DNA of 64,000 nt from Leeuwenhoekiella sp. MAR_2009_132 (lineage in GTDB: Bacteria; Bacteroidota; Bacteroidia; Flavobacteriales; Flavobacteriaceae): NCBI RefSeq assembly GCF_000687915.1, contig NZ_JHZY01000002.1:930001-994000 (forward strand), given 5' to 3'. The position numbers and the translations under genes were made by a program. How positions within the stretch are numbered: position 1 is the first letter of the stretch; each line of letters begins with the position of its first letter. The notes beneath the pieces are model-generated. The model made no database searches. It was not told the origin of the DNA and worked only from the letters and a program-made list of their open reading frames with translations. Positions 37,579-46,328 of this stretch are shown here, one piece after another.

Positions 37579-39723
37579 TTATTTTGATTTTTTTCTAAAA
37601 AGTCTGGCGATGCTTTTACCCAGTTGATCTAGCTTTTCTAAGGGTGCATTGAGTGTTGGGTTTTTAAAGTCTATTTTAGAACTGTTAAGCGCACCTGCCT
37701 GCATAGGATAGATAAGCATATAACTTGTTTCTTTAAAGTATTTATTGAGGTAAGTAGGTATTTTAGACATTGTATTATTATAGGACGGTTTATCTATTCG
37801 ACTTAAAACAAGAATTAAATTATCATCCTGTTTAAAATTTTTAGCCAGAATTAAAAAGTCCTCCCAGTTGCTAAATTCTTCAAAAGTACAATCAAGTGAT
37901 TGCTTAGATTGTAGTTGTGTTATAAAGCGAAGGGTTTCTTTATTTGCGTAAAAAACCAGTTGAGCTCCAGTGTTTTTAGCAATGTTCCAGATCTTGACAA
38001 TCCAAAAGGGGAAACCCATATCTTTTTCTGAATTTTCTGGCACAATGATCAGGTGTCTTTTAATAGTATTTAAAGGTTGAGCAGGTTTGTAAACCAGCGT
38101 AGTGGTGTTACACTTTGTAAGAATACCTTCGGTTAGGTTGCCTAAAAAAGAATCAGAAATACCTTTGCTTATGTGAAGGCCTAATATTAAATCGGTTATT
38201 TTTTGTTCTTTAACTACGCTTGTAATTCCGTTAACAATACTGGAGTCGTAGCGCAAAATCTCCTGAAGTCTGTTATCTGTGGCAGAAGCGGTAATTGTAG
38301 CTTTATTTAAAATTTTCTGGGCCTGTTTGTCACTGGTATTATCTATTATGCTGTTATCAACAATACTTAAGGCATACAAGCCATCTTTATTGGTTTTTGA
38401 TTTAACAGTAATTCCTAAATTAATGAGTTCGTCTATAGTGTCAATATTGCTAATAGGTATTAATACTCTTTCGTTGTTTTCAAGAATATCAGATTCAGCA
38501 TTTAAACTTTCAGAAAGGGCTATATTTTTAGCACCCCGCTGCGCAACAAACGAAGCGATAGTACAGGTAAACAAAATCATTAAAATTGTTCCGTTTAAAA
38601 TGTTTTCGCTGAGTAAGCGTATGGGCTCACCAGCTGGCGTTTCACCAGTAATAATATTATAACCTACTAAGACGGCTGCCAGTGTAGCAGCTGCCTGAGC
38701 ATTACTTAAACCAAAAATTAACCGACGTTGATCTGCAGAAAATTGAAACGTTTTTTGAGTAAACCAGGCAGCTAAAAATTTTGCTGAAGTCGCAACAATA
38801 ATCATAACTAGCGCCACTTTTATGGTAACAAGATCATTAAAGAATACGCGGTAATCTATAAGCATTCCTACCCCAATAAGAAAAAACGGAATAAATATGG
38901 CATTGCCCACAAACTCGATGCGATTCATTAAAGGAGAGGTATGTGGTATTAAGCGGTTAAGCGCTAAACCAGATAAGAATGCTCCTATAATGGCTTCTAC
39001 TCCTGCCAGTTCTGCTAAAACAGCTCCAAGAAACACCATAACCAGAACAAAAATATATTGAGATACACTATCGTCAAATCGCTTAAAAAACCATCGGCCA
39101 ATGATAGGGAAGAGTATCATTACTGTTAAACCAAATAACAAGATATATATGGTAAGTCTAATCCAAAATAATGTATTTACTTCTCCCGTTGTCATACCTA
39201 CAATAACGGCCAAGACGAGTAGAGCTAAAGTATCTGTAATTAAGGTACCGCCTACAGTTATATTAACAGCTATATTTTTTGCAACCCCCATTTTACTAAC
39301 TAACGGGTATGCTATTAAGGTATGAGAGGCAAACATACTGGCTAATAAAACAGATGTAGGAATTGAAAGTTTAAGAAGATACAGACCGGCGAGTGTTCCT
39401 AATAGCATAGGAATACAAAATGTATATAGTCCAAAAATGATACTCTTTTTACTATTCTTTTTAAAGTCTGCCAGATCTATCTCTAATCCTGCCAAAAACA
39501 TTATATATAAAAGCCCGGCAGTACCCGAAAGAATAATACCATTATCCCGTTCTATAAGATTGATGCCTTTGGGACCTACCAGTGCTCCGGCAATAATTAA
39601 TCCCAATAGATACGGTATTTTTATCTTATTCAGAATAATAGGAGCAAAGAGAATAATTACCAGTATTAAAAGAAATTTCAATACAGGATTGGTAAGCGGT
39701 AAGGCCAATTCTAGAAGCATCAA
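37579..39723 (-). CDS. CPA2-type cation:proton antiporter with C-terminal universal-stress-like domain
   Basis: A monovalent cation/proton antiporter. The N-terminal 400 residues have about 12 membrane helices and the family opening KIKIPYLLGLIIAGALVGPK. The remaining 300 residues are soluble, with a nucleotide-binding-like region related to universal stress proteins (ITDLILGLHISKGISDSFLG). Family members exchange Na+ or K+ for H+. Two ATGs stand in tandem at the start (39723, 39720). 616 bp separate it from the next plus-strand gene. Neighbouring K+ channel suggests a shared role in ion balance. Confidence 0.9.
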   Translation of the reverse strand: MMLLELALPLTNPVLKFLLILVIILFAPIILNKIKIPYLLGLIIAGALVGPKGINLIERDNGIILSGTAGLLYIMFLAGLEIDLADFKKNSKKSIIFGLYTFCIPMLLGTLAGLYLLKLSIPTSVLLASMFASHTLIAYPLVSKMGVAKNIAVNITVGGTLITDTLALLVLAVIVGMTTGEVNTLFWIRLTIYILLFGLTVMILFPIIGRWFFKRFDDSVSQYIFVLVMVFLGAVLAELAGVEAIIGAFLSGLALNRLIPHTSPLMNRIEFVGNAIFIPFFLIGVGMLIDYRVFFNDLVTIKVALVMIIVATSAKFLAAWFTQKTFQFSADQRRLIFGLSNAQAAATLAAVLVGYNIITGETPAGEPIRLLSENILNGTILMILFTCTIASFVAQRGAKNIALSESLNAESDILENNERVLIPISNIDTIDELINLGITVKSKTNKDGLYALSIVDNSIIDNTSDKQAQKILNKATITASATDNRLQEILRYDSSIVNGITSVVKEQKITDLILGLHISKGISDSFLGNLTEGILTKCNTTTLVYKPAQPLNTIKRHLIIVPENSEKDMGFPFWIVKIWNIAKNTGAQLVFYANKETLRFITQLQSKQSLDCTFEEFSNWEDFLILAKNFKQDDNLILVLSRIDKPSYNNTMSKIPTYLNKYFKETSYMLIYPMQAGALNSSKIDFKNPTLNAPLEKLDQLGKSIARLFRKKSK

Positions 39724-39920
39724 AATAAGAAAATGTTAGTTTTTAATACCTATTTATCAAGCCTGCAGCTCAATAGTCTCAGGAAGTAAATCTAATCTTA
39801 TAATTGATTCAGAAATCTTAAAAAATGAGATAGCGTGAAATAATTTTCAGCCAAAATTTTTAACTAAACTTTTAATTTAGTCTGTATCATTTTAAGCCTT
39901 TTACAATCTTTTTAATACGG

Positions 39921-39959
39921 AAAAAGGCATTATCTAATTTTAAATAATGCCTTTTTTTT
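39921..39959 (-). terminator. Terminator of the 45-residue membrane protein gene
   Basis: AAAAAGGCATTAT and ATAATGCCTTTTT arms, with a U tract on the minus strand. It sits 57 bp downstream of the stop at 40016 and belongs to no other gene. Confidence 0.75.
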
Positions 39960-40015
39960 AATAAACGCATTTACTGGTAGATTCTATTATTAATCTCGTG
40001 CAACGGAGAAAACTA

Positions 40016-40153
40016 TTAGATTACGTTAAATACAAATCCTAATAGCCAATATAAAATAGCAAACACGACTATAGTTCCTATACAGCCACAACGGCCACCA
40101 CCTATTTTTTTTGCGCCATATCCGGCAATTAATGCTCTAAATAAATTTTTCAT
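40016..40153 (-). CDS. 45-residue membrane protein
   Basis: A short reading frame: 45 residues starting MKNLFRALIAGYGAKKIGGG and ending at TAA (40016-40018). It contains a CGC motif (Cys22, Cys24) directly before a single membrane helix (IGTIVVFAILYWLLGFVF). A basic, glycine-rich N-terminus, one helix and a dedicated terminator downstream suggest an expressed gene. Similar micro-proteins are frequent in Flavobacteriia. Function unknown; membrane anchoring is the only prediction the sequence supports. Confidence 0.65.
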   Translation of the reverse strand: MKNLFRALIAGYGAKKIGGGRCGCIGTIVVFAILYWLLGFVFNVI

Positions 40154-40339
40154 TGTATTGCTTAGTTTGTTCTGTTGCTAAATTACTTTTTTCTTTTTAG
40201 CCAAGTGTTTTTTACTACAGATTAACAATACTTTATACTCTCAAGCTAGAATCTGCAAGAGCACCTTTGTAATTTTAATCTAATCAAGTTGATGGCTAGA
40301 CGTTGTTGAATGCTTACATAATAAATGAATTAAATACCT

Positions 40340-41287
40340 ATGAAAAATAAACAATTAGGAAAGACAGATTTAAAAATACCACCTATCACTTTTGGCGGCA
40401 ATGTTTTTGGATGGACAGCAGATAAGAAAACCTCTTTCTATTTGTTAGATGCACTGTTAGATAGAGGATTCAACTTTATAGACTCTGCTAATGTATATTC
40501 ATATTGGGCAGCGGGGAATTCTGGTGGTGAAAGTGAAACAATATTAGGAGAGTGGATGCAAGCGCGTAAAAATCGAGATAAAATTATACTTGCAACAAAA
40601 GTAGGTAGCCCTATGGGGGCTGGTGCACCTAATCTATCTGCATCTTATATAAACGAGCAAATAGAATTGAGTTTAAAACGTTTACAAACTGAATATGTAG
40701 ATGTTTATTTTAGTCATAAATATGATGACAGCACCCCACAACGGGAGACCTTATCTGTTTATAAGAATTTAATAAATGCGGGTAAAGTGCGTCATATAGG
40801 TGCTTCTAATTTTCCTTTAGCAATTTTAAGGGAGGCAATAGCACTTTCTAAAGAAGATAGTTTACCGCGATATGAGGTGATTCAACCTGAATATAATCTT
40901 ATGGAACGCTCAGGTTTTGAAGGTGAATATCAACGTTTTTGTGTAGAAAATGAACTGAGTGTAACTAGTTATTTTACATTGGCCAGCGGTTTTCTTACCG
41001 GTAAATATGATTCAAAAGATGCGGCTGCTGGTAAAGATCGTGAACCTTTTTTAAAAAAGTATTTTAATGACAAAGGCGAGGCGGTTTTAAAAGCTTTAAA
41101 AAAAATTGCTCATAAACACCAGGTATCTGAAGCTGCAGTAACACTTGCATGGACGATGGCCCAACCTGGTATAACGTCTCCTATAGCCAGTGCAACGAAG
41201 AAAGAACATTTGCAGGCATTTGATGAGGCGCTTCTCTTAAATCTAGATCAGGAAGATCAAGATCGTTTAAATGCAGCTAGTAAATAA
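40340..41287 (+). CDS. Aldo/keto reductase
   Basis: NADPH-dependent reductase of the AKR superfamily, in the YajO/oxidoreductase group. The catalytic tetrad is recognisable: Asp and Tyr in FIDSANVYSYW, Lys in ILATKVGSP and His in YFSHKYDD. The cofactor region near the C-terminus is QPGITSPIASATKKEHLQAF. 315 residues is usual. The MBL-fold lipoprotein gene starts 24 bp downstream, so they may be co-transcribed. Physiological substrate unknown. Confidence 0.92.
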   Translation: MKNKQLGKTDLKIPPITFGGNVFGWTADKKTSFYLLDALLDRGFNFIDSANVYSYWAAGNSGGESETILGEWMQARKNRDKIILATKVGSPMGAGAPNLSASYINEQIELSLKRLQTEYVDVYFSHKYDDSTPQRETLSVYKNLINAGKVRHIGASNFPLAILREAIALSKEDSLPRYEVIQPEYNLMERSGFEGEYQRFCVENELSVTSYFTLASGFLTGKYDSKDAAAGKDREPFLKKYFNDKGEAVLKALKKIAHKHQVSEAAVTLAWTMAQPGITSPIASATKKEHLQAFDEALLLNLDQEDQDRLNAASK

Positions 41288-41311
41288 TTATATAACCCTA
41301 ACCTACAACCA

Positions 41312-42310
41312 ATGAAATCTATATTTTTAAAATCTACAGCAATTCTGCTATTAATTACTTTTAGTAGTTGCCAGAATAGCACAAATAATAAGGAAAACAC
41401 GGAAGTTTTAAACCTTGAAAAAAGTACTTCAGACTCACTTACTGAAAAAGCCAAAGAGCGACTAGAAAAAGTTCCTCAGGGAATGCGCAACAGCGATCTT
41501 TTTAGCACAGAAATTTTAAAACCAACACAACTTTTTGATAATGTCTATTACATAGGTTATGTGGGTGTGGGTGTGTTTTTAATTAATACAACAGATGGTC
41601 TTATTTTAATAGACAGTATGTGGAATCAAAATGATGCAGAAACTGTGATTGTTCCGGGTATTAAGGAGTTGGGTTTTGATCCTGCACAGGTGAAAAAGAT
41701 TCTAATAACCCATGAGCATTCAGACCATTATGGGGGAGCACGCTTCTTTGAAAAAAACTACGGTTCTGAAGTCCTAATGAGTAAAACAGCCTGGGAGGGT
41801 TTGCATAGTAACGATGCTGAAGTATTAACTGATCCTTTTGGAAATTTATCTAGTGAACTTGAAGTTCCTAAACAATATACTGAAGTTAAAAATGGTGAGA
41901 ACATTAGTTTAGGTGATAAATCGATAACCGTTTATCTTACTCCAGGTCACGCACCCGGTGGACTGTCGTTACTATTTTCGGTAGAAGAGCAGGGAGAGAA
42001 ACATACAGTTGCATTATGGGGAGGCACAGGTTTACCTAAAACCTTAGAGGCTAACCAGAATTACCTTAACTCCCTTAATATGTTTCAGGACGCAGCCAAC
42101 AAAGCTCAAGCAGATGTAAATTTATCAAACCATCCTTTTACCATAGGACTTGTACAAGACATGGAAACTTTAAGATCAAATGCTACTGGTGATACAAATC
42201 CCCTTATTAAGGGTAATGAAAATCTGAACCAATATTTTAATACCAATTTAAAACCCAAAGTCCTTGAAAAAATACAAGAATTAAAATCAGAAAAAGAAAA
42301 AAACAATTAA
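41312..42310 (+). CDS. Metallo-beta-lactamase-fold lipoprotein (B3-like)
   Basis: A 332-residue lipoprotein (signal ending TFSSC, Cys20) with a metallo-beta-lactamase fold. Metal-binding motif HEHSDHYGG, then the second His in LTPGHAPGG and a third in NLSNHPF; this set resembles the subclass B3 active site. Ordinary fold members include lactonases and other hydrolases, so beta-lactam hydrolysis is possible but not shown. The C-terminus is unusually polar (EKIQELKSEKEKNN). Downstream of the aldo/keto reductase by 24 bp. Confidence 0.85.
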   Translation: MKSIFLKSTAILLLITFSSCQNSTNNKENTEVLNLEKSTSDSLTEKAKERLEKVPQGMRNSDLFSTEILKPTQLFDNVYYIGYVGVGVFLINTTDGLILIDSMWNQNDAETVIVPGIKELGFDPAQVKKILITHEHSDHYGGARFFEKNYGSEVLMSKTAWEGLHSNDAEVLTDPFGNLSSELEVPKQYTEVKNGENISLGDKSITVYLTPGHAPGGLSLLFSVEEQGEKHTVALWGGTGLPKTLEANQNYLNSLNMFQDAANKAQADVNLSNHPFTIGLVQDMETLRSNATGDTNPLIKGNENLNQYFNTNLKPKVLEKIQELKSEKEKNN

Positions 42311-42498
42311 GGTAAATTAACATGCCTAAAGTTTTTTTTACCAAAATATGCACTTTATAGCCTTGATTTTAATGTAAACTGATGCTATTTTTTTATATAA
42401 TCAGTAACAAATATTAAAAAAGGAAAAGAATTAGATAATTTATTAGGAGCCTAACAGCTTGTAATTACTATATTTTAGACGTTTTATTAAATTTTAAC

Positions 42499-42536
42499 AA
42501 ACGCTGTTAAGAACTTCTTAACAGCGTTTTTGTTTT
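42499..42536 (+). terminator. Strong hairpin with T tract upstream of the zinc metalloprotease
   Basis: Arms of about 15 bp (AACGCTGTTAAGAA and its complement) around a single central base, followed by TTTTTGTTTT. It lies 188 bp after the MBL gene and 35 bp before the metalloprotease ATG. It may end the upstream operon, or act as an attenuator or the end of a small RNA. Confidence 0.6.
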
Positions 42537-42571
42537 AGGAGTTTTAAATTGTCGCAACTAAAAAATTAACT

Positions 42572-45031
42572 ATGAAGATAAAACTTTACCCTATTGCAGC
42601 CTTTACGTTTGCAATGATGACGGTAGTTTCTTGCGCAAGTACTAAACAGACAAAAAAGGGAGCTGCAGCTGCAGCCTCAGAAAAGTCTGAAAAACCAAAA
42701 GGAGGCCTCAAACCGTATGACAAAGTCATTACAAAAGATGCTATTTCAGATGCAGGTCTTTTTACAGTTCACAAAGTAGATGATGATTATTTCTACGAGA
42801 TCGCAGACAGTCTTTTTAATCGCGAGATGCTTATGGTAAGCCGAATCGCTAAAACCGCTTCAGGTATTGGTTTTGGTGGTGGAAAGGCAAATACTGAAGT
42901 CTTACGCTGGGAGAAAAAAGATAAGAAAGTATTGGTACGCGTAGTTTCTCATCAGATTTTTGCTGCAGATTCCTTACCAATTCACGAAGCTGTAACCAAT
43001 TCAAATTTTGAACCGGTTCTTTTCTCATTTGATATTAAAGCAATTAGTAAAGATTCTACTAAAACTGTAATTCAGGTAAATGATTTGTACAATACAGATG
43101 TACAGGCATTAGGGATGCCGGGATATTATAGAGAACAGTTTAAGGTCTCTAATGTAGACAAAGACCGAAGCTATATCGAAAGTCTTAAAAGTTATCCGCT
43201 TAATATTGAAGCAAGACACGTAAAGACTTACAATGCAAAAAATGCACCTAGTAATGGTAGCTTAGGTTCTATTACCGTTGAGATGAATAACAGTATGGTT
43301 CTTCTACCTAAAGTACCTATGGAAAGACGCTATTTTGATGAGCGCGTAGGCTGGTTTGCCAGAGGCCAGGTAGATTATGGTCTTGATGCTCAAGAGAGTA
43401 AAACGGTACGTTATTTAGACCGTTGGAGATTAGAAGTAAAGCCAGAAGATGTTGCTAAGTTTAATGCAGGCGAACTGGTTGAACCAAAAAAACAAATTGT
43501 TTATTATGTAGACCGTGCAACTCCAAAACAATGGGTTCCTTATATTAAACAAGGTATTGAAGATTGGCAGGTTGCTTTTGAAGCAGCAGGTTTTAAAAAT
43601 GCAATTATAGCTAAAGAAGCCCCTAGTGTAGAAGAAGATCCAGAATGGTCTCCAGAAGATATTCGTTTTTCTGTAGTGCGCTATTTAGCTTCTCCTATTC
43701 CTAATGCAAACGGTCCTCACGTAAGTGATCCGCGTAGTGGAGAGATTTTAGAATCTGATATCAACTGGTACCATAACGTAATGACTTTATTGCGTAACTG
43801 GTATTTTGTACAAACAGCGGCAATTAATCCTGATGCACGTGGCGTAGCATTTAAAGATGAGATAATGGGACGTTTAATTCGTTTTGTATCTTCTCACGAA
43901 GTAGGACATACCTTAGGTTTACCACACAATATGGGAAGCAGTGTAGCATATCCTGTAGATTCATTAAGATCAAAAAGTTTTACTGAAAAATATGGTACCG
44001 CTCCGTCAATTATGGATTATGCACGATTTAATTATATAGCACAACCAGGTGATGAAGGCGTTTCTATGATGCCTAACATAGGTATTTATGATAAATATGC
44101 GATTAACTGGGGTTACAGACCTATTTTAGATAAAAAAGAAAAGGCAGAAAAACCTATTCTTGATCAGTGGATTTTAGAGCACGCAGGTGATCCTATGTAC
44201 CGTTTTGGTTCTCAGCAACGCGAAGTTGTCGACCCTAGCTCTCAAACTGAAGATCTAGGCGATGATGCTGTAAAAGCAAGTAATTATGGTATTGCAAATC
44301 TAAAACGTATTATTCCTAATCTAATAGAGTGGACTGCAGAAGACGGTAAAACTTATGAAGATTTAGGTACGTTATACGGGCAGGTTTTAGCACAATACAA
44401 CCGCTATATGGGGCACGTTTCTAATAATATAGGTGGTGTTTATGAATACTATAAGACTTATGATCAGGATGGTGTTGTATATATGCCAGTTCCTAAAGAG
44501 CGTCAAAAGGAAAGTCTACAGTTTTTACAGGATCAATTATTTACAACTCCGGAGTGGATGATAGATACTGAGATTTTAAATCGAATTGAACACGACGGAA
44601 ATATTGAGCGTATACGAGCGACTCAGGTACGTACTTTAGACAATGTTCTTGATTTTGGTCGTATGGGACGTATGATTGAAAATGAAGCGCTTAATGGTAA
44701 AGATGCGTATACATTAACGCAAATGATGACAGACTTACGTACCGGTATCTTCAGTGAACTTACAAATGGCAAGAAAATAGATACTTACCGTCGTAATTTA
44801 CAGCGTGCTTATGTAGAGCGTTTAGAATATTTATTAACTAAAGATCAGAGTGGCCGTAATGCTACAGATGTTAAAGTGAGCCAGTCAGATATTAGAGCTG
44901 TTTCCCGTGCAGAGTTAAATACTTTAAAACGTCTTGTTACAACTGCAGCAACACGTTCTGGAGATACTTTAAGCAGATATCACTTGCAAGATTTAAAAGA
45001 GCGTATCGATTTAATTTTAGATCCTCGATAG
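42572..45031 (+). CDS. Zinc-dependent metalloprotease lipoprotein (DUF5117/DUF4953 type)
   Basis: An 819-residue lipoprotein (lipobox VVSC, Cys21) with a metzincin-type zinc motif HEVGHTLGLPHN (His442, Glu443, His446, His452). The N-terminal third is DUF5117-like (YFYEIADSLFNREMLMVSRI) and the C-terminal part is DUF4953-like. Such proteins are widespread in Bacteroidota and are probably surface or periplasmic proteases; their substrates are unknown. A hairpin with a T tract precedes it, suggesting a separate promoter. A strong terminator follows. Confidence 0.9.
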   Translation: MKIKLYPIAAFTFAMMTVVSCASTKQTKKGAAAAASEKSEKPKGGLKPYDKVITKDAISDAGLFTVHKVDDDYFYEIADSLFNREMLMVSRIAKTASGIGFGGGKANTEVLRWEKKDKKVLVRVVSHQIFAADSLPIHEAVTNSNFEPVLFSFDIKAISKDSTKTVIQVNDLYNTDVQALGMPGYYREQFKVSNVDKDRSYIESLKSYPLNIEARHVKTYNAKNAPSNGSLGSITVEMNNSMVLLPKVPMERRYFDERVGWFARGQVDYGLDAQESKTVRYLDRWRLEVKPEDVAKFNAGELVEPKKQIVYYVDRATPKQWVPYIKQGIEDWQVAFEAAGFKNAIIAKEAPSVEEDPEWSPEDIRFSVVRYLASPIPNANGPHVSDPRSGEILESDINWYHNVMTLLRNWYFVQTAAINPDARGVAFKDEIMGRLIRFVSSHEVGHTLGLPHNMGSSVAYPVDSLRSKSFTEKYGTAPSIMDYARFNYIAQPGDEGVSMMPNIGIYDKYAINWGYRPILDKKEKAEKPILDQWILEHAGDPMYRFGSQQREVVDPSSQTEDLGDDAVKASNYGIANLKRIIPNLIEWTAEDGKTYEDLGTLYGQVLAQYNRYMGHVSNNIGGVYEYYKTYDQDGVVYMPVPKERQKESLQFLQDQLFTTPEWMIDTEILNRIEHDGNIERIRATQVRTLDNVLDFGRMGRMIENEALNGKDAYTLTQMMTDLRTGIFSELTNGKKIDTYRRNLQRAYVERLEYLLTKDQSGRNATDVKVSQSDIRAVSRAELNTLKRLVTTAATRSGDTLSRYHLQDLKERIDLILDPR

Positions 45032-45050
45032 CATCATATATGTTTTAATT

Positions 45051-45081
45051 AAAAAGACCGGCTTTATAGCCGGTCTTTTTT
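45051..45081. terminator. Bidirectional terminator
   Basis: Arms AAAAAGACCGGC and GCCGGTCTTTTT around a TTTATA loop, between the convergent metalloprotease and AEC permease genes. Confidence 0.85.
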
Positions 45082-45175
45082 GTATTATAAACTTTTTAAT
45101 CTAAATTATTAATTGATAAATAAGAAACACTTTAATTTTTGCTGAGTTGAGTAGTAGATAGATTTAAATGAAATA

Positions 45176-46327
45176 CTATGAGTTGTCTGATACTTGCCTT
45201 AGCGTATAAGAACCTTCTATTTGGTGAATTATTTCTTCTTTCTGATTACGATTTACTTTTGAAAATTTTAAAATTAAGGGATAGATAAAACCCAACAGTA
45301 AAAGTAAAGATGCCAGCAAAACCAGCGTTGTTATATCTGCAAATTGATTTCCCGCAGTTAAAATGCCTAATATTAAAACGACTGACAGTGGAAACGAAAT
45401 GGCTAGTATGCTAATAGCATAATTCTGATTGAAGGTTTTGCTGCCCTCAGCAACTTTTTTCTCATATTTATCAACGGCTGCAATATGCGCAAATGGCCAG
45501 AAACTACAGGCGCTCAATCCAAATGCAAGTAATAAAAGGCGATCTTGAGACAATGTTATTTCAGTAATCAAAATTATTCCTACACATAGAATAATAACTA
45601 CACCCGCTCGTACTAAAAGTAAAGAAGCAATTTCAAAAAACTGACTTCGTTTTACATTCACAGAAAGTCCTATAAATAGTAATACTAAAGGAGTCATTAA
45701 GATACTTAATCTACTAAAGCTTTCACTTATTAAATAGGGTAGACTGGTTAAATTAAATCCTGTAAAAAGCAAAATTAAAGCGGCAACGATTAAAATATTT
45801 ACAGGTTCTGAAATCATTGCAAGGCATAGATTTTTAAATTTTGAAACTTTTGACTTACCGGTAATGCCTTGTGTTTTGTAATGCCAACGCATAGCTACTA
45901 AATATAAAATAAGTAGAACAAATAACTTATTCCCTAAATCTGCCATAGCTGCCTTAGCTAAATATTCTTCACCCAGATACTCTAATATAAATGGAAAACA
46001 ACTTAAGCCAGGTGCTAATGATGGTAGTAAGAGGTGTGCACTGCGGTAATTAGGGGAGTTCTTTCTAATCCCCAAAACCGGTAATACGAGTGGAGTAATA
46101 AAAAGTAATACTACATTTATTAGTAAAGCAATTATGGGTAAAAGCAGCAAAGAGGCTTCAACCTGTATACTTAATAGAGCAATAAATATGGTTGCCGGTA
46201 AGGCGAGATTAAGAATAATCATTTTTATACCTGCCAACTCTTGCTTTCCTTTAATTTTAAACTTCAGTAGTAAACCTAAAGCTATAAAAACCAAGAACAG
46301 AAATGTTTTCTGAAGGTTAACATCCAT
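45176..46327 (-). CDS. AEC-family permease
   Basis: Membrane transporter of the auxin efflux carrier (AEC) family, about ten helices over 383 residues. Family members move carboxylates, auxin-like compounds or other small anions. The pattern of two five-helix halves is visible: the first at ILNLALPATIFIALLSIQ and the second at PLVLLFIGLSVNVKRSQF. It starts 1 bp after the aminotransferase stop and so is co-transcribed with it. The paired enzyme suggests that it might move an amino acid or keto acid, which is inference. Confidence 0.8.
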   Translation of the reverse strand: MDVNLQKTFLFLVFIALGLLLKFKIKGKQELAGIKMIILNLALPATIFIALLSIQVEASLLLLPIIALLINVVLLFITPLVLPVLGIRKNSPNYRSAHLLLPSLAPGLSCFPFILEYLGEEYLAKAAMADLGNKLFVLLILYLVAMRWHYKTQGITGKSKVSKFKNLCLAMISEPVNILIVAALILLFTGFNLTSLPYLISESFSRLSILMTPLVLLFIGLSVNVKRSQFFEIASLLLVRAGVVIILCVGIILITEITLSQDRLLLLAFGLSACSFWPFAHIAAVDKYEKKVAEGSKTFNQNYAISILAISFPLSVVLILGILTAGNQFADITTLVLLASLLLLLGFIYPLILKFSKVNRNQKEEIIHQIEGSYTLRQVSDNS

Positions 46328-46328
46328 T

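Larger units (their letters stand above)
39724..40339. other. 616-bp interval between the CPA2 antiporter and the aldo/keto reductase
   Basis: It holds the 45-residue membrane protein gene (40016-40153, minus) and its terminator (39921-39959). The remaining bases (39724-39920 and 40154-40339) are AT-rich and presumably contain the divergent antiporter promoter and the reductase promoter. I see no convincing promoter match, RNA or other gene there. Confidence 0.6.

Noticed and set aside
38279-38662. Plus-strand frame of 127 codons opposite the CPA2 antiporter
   Set aside because: Its hydrophobic stretch is the antisense of membrane helices in the antiporter; long antisense frames of this kind are common over such genes.
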